A DNA stretch of 64,000 bases from Diphasiastrum complanatum (Eukaryota > Streptophyta > Lycopodiopsida > Lycopodiales > Lycopodiaceae). Below are positions 56,883 through 64,000 of the stretch, one piece after another; position 1 is the stretch's first letter; the number at the start of each line of letters is the position of its first letter. The stretch covers positions 46,066,966 to 46,130,965 of the forward strand of contig CM055109.1 in the NCBI GenBank assembly GCA_029204225.1, in the 5' to 3' direction. A program made the translations under genes and the position numbers. The notes under the pieces are model-generated. The model had not been told where the DNA came from. It searched no databases and was given only the letters and a program-made list of their open reading frames with translations.

Positions 56883-59868
56883 ATGGCCTTCTCATCCTCT
56901 GAAGACTCTGGCACCAAACAAGTGATCCAGTGAGACATCCCCGAGGCCACACAGATTTGGCCTCTATCCTCTGACACTCTGATCCAACCATGGCTGCAGA
57001 CAACTGGCCCACTCCTTGAAACAATGGGTTTTTACTCGGCGCTCTTCCATTCTGAGATTAACATGGGCCTCGCCCTTCACGCTTATGCCACCTGGGATGA
57101 GGACAAGGCTCGTTTCCACTTCCTGAACCAAGGTACCACGTACAAGGTCAAGATTAACGCCGACTCGATGGTCACCATTGGCATTATGTCCGGTGATTGT
57201 CAACCCATCTCCCATTGCCACGCCAAAGCTGTGATCAAACCATTCATCACCAAACCACACCAGAAATTCCCATCCAGACTAACAATGGCTACTTGATAGA
57301 AGGTATTACGGAACTCGTCATTCAAGCAACTGCGCATCTGTTGAATAACTTTCTGGTTATTTCAACATTTTGCAAGGACAGAATCCAGTCTATGCTGTTG
57401 AGTCAGATAGTGGAATCCTTTTTTAAATTCCCTAACCCCTCTGTTGTGCCATACGACTAGCATAGCTTCCTTATTCGAGAACTAACAAACTCCATCAAAT
57501 CCAACAACCGTGAGTGAATTGCAGCAGGCCCCTTGTTGTGTAACTTTGCCTGCGCACTTCTCGAGGCGAAAGTGTGTGGTTTCCAATGCTCATTCCTCTT
57601 GTCTACCCTTGTGCCACATACTAACCTTTACCCACCATCTCAAGCATCTACCTCCTCCCAACCTACAGTCATTAATACAACGGCCAGCAAATAAATGCGT
57701 GGTGCTATCTCTCACATCTCCACCTGTTACCCGTAGACATGTCTCCACTGTCGCACTAACCACTCCATCAACCACCACCACTTCTTCTTCCGTGCAACCC
57801 CCCACTCCAATTTTTGTTGCTGCTACCTCTCTTCCTGTTCCATCCACATCTGTTTCTATCTCCATCCCCGTTTCTTCTGTTGATACCACTCCTACTTCTC
57901 TTCCAGTGTCCACTGCTCCATCCATCACCATCGCATCCTCCATCACTCCTGCCACCACCGTTGCTCCTCTCACATTCAATCCTTCTGATTTGCAACTGTC
58001 CCCCACACTCTGGCATGGATGCAAATTATCAATTTTTCATCCCCACACCGGACACTTTCTGCTCCATCCTCACCTTCTTCCATACTCCACACCACCCTTT
58101 AGTTCCCCACTGTTTCTCCCATCCTCTCGTTCGGACAAACCGTCCTCACCCCTGTTTCCATAGTTGTTTCTCACACCCCACCCGCTTCGCCAACAAAGGT
58201 TGCCAAGGGCAACCAACCGTTGCCTGATGACGCATTTGTACAAACAATTTTTGTAGCATCACCAGATTGGGCTGACCCTACCGCCCCAGATAGCATCAGG
58301 ACAAATGAAAATCTGATCGAAGACAATGACGACGGAATTTCACAAGTCGTCGGGGCCGATACAAAACAAGCCCCTGCCAGTGCCAGTGTACCAACTGCTC
58401 CCACGGATCTAACGACAGCGTACCGAACTCTAGAAAAATACATCCTGGATGCGGTAGCGGCCAAAGCTATTCTGGAAAGCAAGGTACTACAGTTGGCAAC
58501 GAGTAATACACAGCTGCGAGCAGACCTTGCCAAGCTGCAACAGAAGGAAAATGGCCTAAATAAATATATTCAAAGCCTCTCCAAAGCGCTGACTGAGGTC
58601 TTTACAAAGGTGCGGGAGCTTCAAGCTGAAGCATCCCAACGGCTTACCCCCATCCAGGCGCAACTTACACTTTGGAAGCAGAGAACACGCGCCTGGGGAC
58701 GAAGATCAAAGCCTTACAAGACGAAAAGCTCGTCTGGTTAGTTCAATCTGCACCGGACACAAGGTCATTTTTCCAATCAGAGATGAATCTTCTATGGTGT
58801 CAGGTGCAGATTTATAGCCAAACCCTCAACAGCTACCAGGCGGAGTTCAATAAGTATCGGACAAGCGCAATACAAGAGCTCGCCCAGGACAAGCAAGCCC
58901 TCAAGGCATGCCAAAAATACATGGAAACGAAGGCCCTGTCCACTCCCGTGGTAATTCCACCGCCACCTAATTTTGACGCTGCACATGCTAGTACCAGTCA
59001 AGATCAGAGCCAGCAGACAGTAGGGGGATTTCAACCAGATCAAGGGTTCGAAGGCCAAGACCAAGGACAGACAGATGCGACCGCTGAGACGCAAGACCAA
59101 AGCCAAGGCGCAACCACCAGCCAAGGCCAAGCAACATCATCCAGAGGATCGCGTACGATATCTGCCAGCCGGGCCTTTCGAATACTGAAGTCCGTGGAGG
59201 AGAACATCAATGAATTTTTATCCAAATATCTCCACGAGTCATCAAGACACAGCTGGCAGATATCATTCTCAGCTCAGACCATCAAGGAAAAAGAACTGCA
59301 AGCCTTACTCGCCCTCCAACCACAACCGGAGTGGCGACAACAGTTATTTGAGAGAGACTCTGCGGCCATCAGGACTTACGTGACGAGTCTGCAACAGTTA
59401 CGGGTGAACGCGCATTTCTTGCCATGTCCAAGAAGATCCAAATGGGCGAAATGCAACACTCCTTTGGACCAGATCACTCTCTTCGCATTCGCTAGTCACT
59501 ACATCAATTATCACGATCCCATAGTCTGTGCGGCCGTCACTTATGCCCGGGACTTTGAATATTTAATGGGCATTGAAACAAAATGGGATGATTTCCTTCC
59601 CTCCATATTTTTTGATCCAAATAAGGTGCTAGCTTCCGACAAAGTCAAAGACCAGCTGCCAATCGCTCGCGTATATTACCAAGCTGCATTCCTTGGAGAT
59701 CCCTGGACGAAACGATTCCAAGCATGGGTGGAACATGAATGGCTGACAGGAGTCCACAAGTCCTTCCATACTCCAAAGGACTCGAAGAATCTGGACCATC
59801 TCAACTTCATGGAAGACGTTACAAGCTATCTCATCCACCGGAGGCGGTCCAAGAGAATGCTATACTAA
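56883..59868 (+). pseudogene. GYP-A ORF3: extra protein between integrase and 3' LTR
   Basis: The frame starts at an ATG in good context (AACATGGCC) at 56883 and has a TGA at 56931. Recognisable parts in order: an N-terminal domain (MGFYSALFHSEINMGLALHAY, to about 57475), a Pro/Ser/Thr-rich stretch (about 57690-58160), a long coiled coil (about 58400-58910), a Gln/Gly/Asp/Thr-rich linker (about 58990-59150) and a conserved C-terminal domain (59180-59868, e.g. FLSKYLHESS, TKWDDFLPSIFFDPNKV, NFMEDVTSYLI). Frameshifts occur near 57290, 57470, 58200 and 58690. Other copies are at 1-1013 (-) and 22680-23940 (-). I do not recognise a known fold. It has no obvious membrane segment, so it does not look like an env glycoprotein. 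Confidence 0.7.
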
Positions 59869-59914
59869 ACCGGCAGAGTGCCGAGGGACCGGCATTACTT
59901 TAGGCCATGGGTCC

Positions 59915-60583
59915 TGTTGGGGGTATTCCCAACAAATTGTAAATAAATAAAATCCTCCAATAAAATGTGTTGCAAGGGCATGGCATCCTGTGTGTATAAG
60001 CCCATGGCCCAATGAGCACGCACCCATGGCCCAATGAGCACGCAATTAGAGTTGTAAGTAAAATAAACTTGACTTGGGCCTTGGAATTAAAATAAAACTA
60101 GACGCCTAATGTCATTTTAAACTTAGAGATCACTTTTTAGAGTTGGGTCCAAATTGGGACTCACATGAATCTTGTGATTTCTAATGTACTTTTTGTAGAC
60201 CCTTGGATCAAGTTGGGTCCAAGATGAATGGATAGGATCATTGTGAATATTAGCCAATAAGATTGAGGGGCAAGGGCCTTTCCCATTTTATAAAAAGGCA
60301 CCATTTGTACACTATTTTCATGCCTAATTGTTTGCCATAGCGAATGTTTTTCCATTAGCAAGCATAAGGAGCATTTGAGCTAACCTCCACCCTCACTCTC
60401 TATCTCTCTCTTTCTCTTCCCTTCTCAATCTCTTCTTCTACATTCCTTCTCTTCAACCAAAACCATGATGAATGTTAGTGTAGAGGAGTAGAGTTAAAGA
60501 GGAGTAGTATAGTGGTGAGTAGAGTTAAGGGAGAAAGTAGGAAACTAACTAAAAGTAGCATCTATCCATAGTTAGGTACCTAA
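59915..60583 (+). repeat. GYP-A 3' LTR, truncated at its right end
   Basis: It begins TGTTGGGGGTATTCCCAACA at 59915, 46 bases after the ORF3 stop, and matches the LTR at 25978-25171 until GGTACCTAAC at about 60583. The final 60-odd bases including the TACA end are missing. This places ORF3 inside the element. Confidence 0.8.
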
Positions 60584-60724
60584 CCAACGAGCGAGACACT
60601 GACCGTCTTGCTCTAAAAAAAATTAAATTGATAATCCAATTGCTCTATCTTGTACATCTCCTTGTCCACCATTGTCTTGATTGCTAGAATGATACATGTT
60701 TTGTGATCTGTAGTCGCGTGTCTA
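60584..60724. other. Unassigned junction sequence
   Basis: About 140 bases between the truncated LTR and the copia fragment. No feature recognised. Confidence 0.4.
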
Positions 60725-61616
60725 GGCTTTTGCACAAGAAAATTCAAAGGAAACAAAATTGTTCACGATACATCGATAAGGAAGAAAACCGTTCACGACA
60801 CTTTGATGAGTCCGAGATCAAAGAGTCTCAAAAAGGATTTCATATTGTCTCTCTTGAAGATTATCATGGAGGGATGGGGCCGAGAATTGAGGAGGATTCA
60901 CCTCGAATCTTCTCACCTAGAAGATCACTAAGGAAAAGATCCATGCCTAAGAGGCTTTCTTATGGTGAGAAAGACAAACAAATGGATCTTAATATCACTA
61001 GTTATGCTTATTTTATCTCACATGAAGAGCCAAAGGATGTTCAAGAGGCACTCAATTGAAAAGAATGGTTTTTAGCCATGAAGCAGAAATATGATGCTTT
61101 GATAACCAACAAGACAGGGGAGCTTGTGGAACTTCCATCCAACAAGCACACTATTGGTTGCAAATGGGTTTTCCGAGTCAAATATAATCAAGATGGCACA
61201 ATCAACAAATATAAGGCAAGACTTTCTGCAAAGGGCTTTGCCCAAATTAATGAACTTGATTATGAAGACACATTTGCACCTGAAGATGGTATCAATAAGA
61301 GTTATCATATCCATTGCTTGTTTTTTCAAATGGAGAATGTTCCAATTAGATGTCTCAAATGCTTTTTTAAATGAATATCTGGAAGAAGAAAGAATCTATA
61401 TGGAACAACCACAAGGATTCATCAAGCATGAGTCCAAAGTATGCTTGCTCTTCAAAAGTCTCTATGGACTAAAGCAAGCACCAAGATCATGGTATACTCG
61501 ACTAAACTCTTTCCTTATCTCACTAGGATTCATTCTTAGTGACTATGATCCTTCCATGTATATCAAGTTTAATGCTAGTGATATTGTCATTCTTCTAATT
61601 TATGTTGATGATATTA
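60725..61616 (+). pseudogene. Copia reverse transcriptase fragment
   Basis: It encodes the linker before reverse transcriptase (SPRIFSPRRSLRKRSMPKRLSY), then KEWFLAMKQKYDALI, GCKWVFRVKYNQDGTINKYKARLSAKGFAQ, and in another frame QLDVSNAFLNEYLEEE, YMEQPQGFIKH, LYGLKQAPRSWYTRLNSFL and the active-site word LIYVDDIT. It is truncated right after the YVDD motif by an inverted piece of GYP-A LTR. One frameshift near 61290 and a stop at 61057 are present. Confidence 0.85.
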
Positions 61617-61874
61617 CGTAGTATAGCCCTCCCGTCTGTCAACAAGGGTTAAATCACTAGATAGGTACCTAACTATGCATAGATGCTAATTTTAGTTAGT
61701 TTCCTACTTCCTCCCTAACTCTATTCACCACTAACTCTACTCCTCTACTCTAACAGTCATCATGATTTGGGTGAAGGAATGGGATAGAAAAGGAGAGGAA
61801 GAGAGAAAAGAAGAGAGAAAGAGGGACAAAGATGAGATGGAGGTTAGCTCAAATGCTCAATGTCATTGCTTATG
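61617..61874 (-). repeat. GYP-A LTR fragment, inverted
   Basis: It matches 25200-25465 in the same orientation as that minus-strand LTR (GTATAGCC..TGTCAACAAGGGTTA..ATCACTAGATAGGTACC). Both ends are lost. Confidence 0.8.
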
Positions 61875-62259
61875 CTGAGTTGTTGAGCAGAGTGTAAATG
61901 TGTAGAGATTGAGCAGTCTAGAGATCAAATAGTGGATCATGATCGTGCAATTCAGAGAAGGATAGTTGATTTGATATGTTGGTGATCAGATTAGTGACGA
62001 GTGGAGTTGATGAGTGAGCGCAGATCTGGTGCATAGAGTTTTGTAAAAAGCTATTGTCATTGGAATAAGAATCCTTGGAGTACTATCTTATCTGAGTTAA
62101 CCGAAATGACATGCCAGAGTTGTGATGCTGAATGCTTAGAATTAGATTGTTGATTTATGCTTGCCATGTTCCACTCATTGTGTAAATGCTGATGAAACGA
62201 GATCTGTTATGAGTATTAGTATTTTGGGTTGATTGAATAAAATGTGAAAAATTGCCCAT
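61875..62259. other. Unassigned AT-rich sequence
   Basis: No ORF or repeat recognised. It ends near a TGTGAAAAATTG word at 62247 that resembles copia LTR starts. Confidence 0.4.
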
Positions 62260-62597
62260 TCTCCATAGTGAGAAGATAGAAAATTTTTGGAGCTCATTGG
62301 CAATCTCAAGCTAGTTCACTATGTACATTGAGTTTTTGTGATCCAAATGAAACCAAATCAATTTCTACTTGTTTCTCAGGTTGAAGGCCATACTACAGCC
62401 TGTAGTACACACGTGTGGGCTCGGATTTCAATGTTTATCAATGCTTTTGATTGTTAATGCTTGTTGTTTGTCAAATTGCCAATCTAGATCAACTTTTTTG
62501 TGTCTAGTTTTTTGATAGATTGTTAAGCAAGCATCCAATCACTCTTGTGGATCTTTTGTAGATCCATATATGGTCCTAAAGTACAGTACTTTCACAT
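62260..62597 (+). repeat. Copia LTR 3' fragment
   Basis: It matches 50160-50492 nearly base for base (TCTCCATAGTGAGAAGATAGA ... GTACAGTACTTTCACA), including the CACACGTGTG palindrome. It has one small insertion near 62345. No primer site follows. Confidence 0.85.
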
Positions 62598-64000
62598 AAA
62601 AGTGATGGGATCTACGGTCCATTTGACTGTACCAAATGTGGGCATGTTTTCGCAATAGATCTGGAAATGTTCGTAATATTGGAAACAATAATGGATTCAA
62701 ATTGAGAAACATAACTGTCTGCATCGTCCAAAGAAGTGCCTTTGAAATCTACTATCCTCTAAAACAATACTTCTTCATTTTTTTTTTATGTCGTGTAATT
62801 AAATACTTTATTTGGCTCAAAGGTAATAGTACTAAAAGTATAATCACACTCATAATTCAGGAGATTAATTTCTTGTTTTATGCTCTTATCAATTGGCATC
62901 TTGATTGCTTAAGTTGCATGTTTTTTTTCATTCAAGGGAGAATTTCATTGCCACATAGCTAATGTTGAGTCATATCATGGAATTTTAGTCAATAACCCCA
63001 TAAATTATTGTATATAGGAATCTAAACTCTTAATTTCCAATCTACAATAGATAAATTTTTGGCAGTAATTCAAATCATTTGCTATAGTGAATGATTTCCA
63101 AAAACATTTAACGAACGCATTAAACACCTAGGGGGCCCAAAAATAACATAGGCCCCATGAATTCTTGGCCATTTAAAGCATAAATTTATTAGTTGGACAA
63201 AATTTCTTCTAAATGCAATTACGTGTAGTATTATTCCCATGGTCCAGCCATTACCACATATCATTCGGTCACTGGGAAGTTCATGATGCCACTCAATAAT
63301 GAAGTCCCAATCAGGTCCATTATCTAGTATTTAAAGGATTGTTTTCAATTTTTGTGATAAATTATGGGTCTAAATTATTTTCCATAGTTTGCCAAAATGT
63401 ACTTAGAATAAATTTTATTCCATTGTTTTGCCAAAGTTAAAATGTTACATATAATGCAAGATAAAACATTGACTACAATCCATTACGATAGATAGTGGGA
63501 ATGGGTATCATTCTAAAAATGATCTATTAGTCTTGGAGAGTATCAAAAAGGTTCTCCCCATGGCCATTACCTACTATGTATAGGGGAAGACCCAAGGGAT
63601 AGGGACATCCCGACATAAAGACCTCCTAAAGAAATACTAAAAATAGAAATGGCCTAATAATAGCTGGAACTGCAATGGACCGCAAAATCCAATAATGAAA
63701 AAATCGTTGCTATTTTGTGCCTTTCCAAAACTCCTATACACATATGGAACCCAAGATTCTTGGGCGAATAGAGACTTGTGGGTAAAGACAACATGTCTAA
63801 GCCATGCTCACAAGCTCATTAGACTTGGAATTTGACATGCACACCCACCTTTCAAATGGCTTTTTTTATTATTTTTAATATGCATATGGAATTTATAGAC
63901 CACATTTACAATATGAATGCTCTAAAAATGTAGAAAGAAAACAATTTTTTTTAACTCTATATAAAAAGGAAAATTTTAAAATTATGACCTTGTATGAAAT
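62598..64000. other. AT-rich sequence without recognised features
   Basis: I see no credible coding region, LTR or terminal repeat in this last stretch. Confidence 0.5.

Noticed and set aside
56883-59868. ORF3 as a retroviral-type envelope protein
   Set aside because: The position after integrase fits, but I see no signal peptide, transmembrane helix or Cys-rich ectodomain; the protein is dominated by coiled coil and Gln-rich linker.
62598-64000. Small frames in the right-hand AT-rich end
   Set aside because: Short, low-complexity, no recognisable motif, no splice or promoter context.

Overview
This is plant nuclear DNA. Most of it is a heavily nested mosaic of Ty1/copia and Ty3/gypsy LTR retrotransposons. 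The tRNA-iMet-type primer sites after the copia LTRs, the TGGCGCCGTTGC-type primer site of one gypsy family, and the very large transposon-filled intron fit a big seed-plant genome. A gymnosperm is my best guess, but that is inference. I see no tRNA, rRNA, CRISPR array, operon or bacterial feature.

The one host gene I can support lies on the + strand at 10474-43531. I assembled it by eye from seven phase-0 exons: 10474-10572, 38734-38784, 39039-39089, 40771-40824, 41099-41152, 43166-43219 and 43463-43531. It encodes a predicted 143-residue protein. All six introns are GT-AG. Intron 1 is about 28.2 kb and holds most of the retrotransposon mosaic. Exons 4 to 7 each supply one copy of an 18-residue amphipathic helical repeat, and the three internal ones are exactly 54 bp. 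I do not recognise the protein. Intron 5 carries an antisense DnaJ/Hsp40 pseudogene fragment.

Layout. 1-2536: decayed gypsy pol and ORF3 (-). 2537-5424: a second coiled-coil ORF of retroelement type, a candidate LTR and a copia gag remnant (+). 5425-7900: an unrelated gypsy pol remnant (-). 7900-10130: mostly featureless repeat-derived DNA. 10149-10572: promoter, 5' UTR and exon 1 of the host gene. 10775-38430: intron 1 mosaic. It contains an intact copia element (27297-33157, near-identical LTRs, TACAC target duplication) inserted in the LTR of another copia element (minus strand, 1285-codon ORF at 33656-37513), a gypsy deletion derivative (22620-25978, minus) inserted in an older copia, and several fragments. 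38434-43531: the rest of the host gene. 43532-46300: intergenic, with a candidate 0.7-kb terminal-inverted-repeat element. 46340-61874: two copies of one gypsy family (here 'GYP-A') on the + strand, interleaved with copia and gypsy LTR pieces. The second copy has an extra ORF (ORF3) between integrase and the 3' LTR. 61875-64000: LTR fragment and AT-rich DNA.

The retroelements are independent parasites; apart from the intact copia they look dead (stops, frameshifts, lost catalytic residues, truncated LTRs). The observations most worth following are the exon-per-repeat helical host gene with a transposon-filled intron, the gypsy ORF3 module, and short inverted motifs shared by unrelated LTRs or recurring in the gypsy leader.
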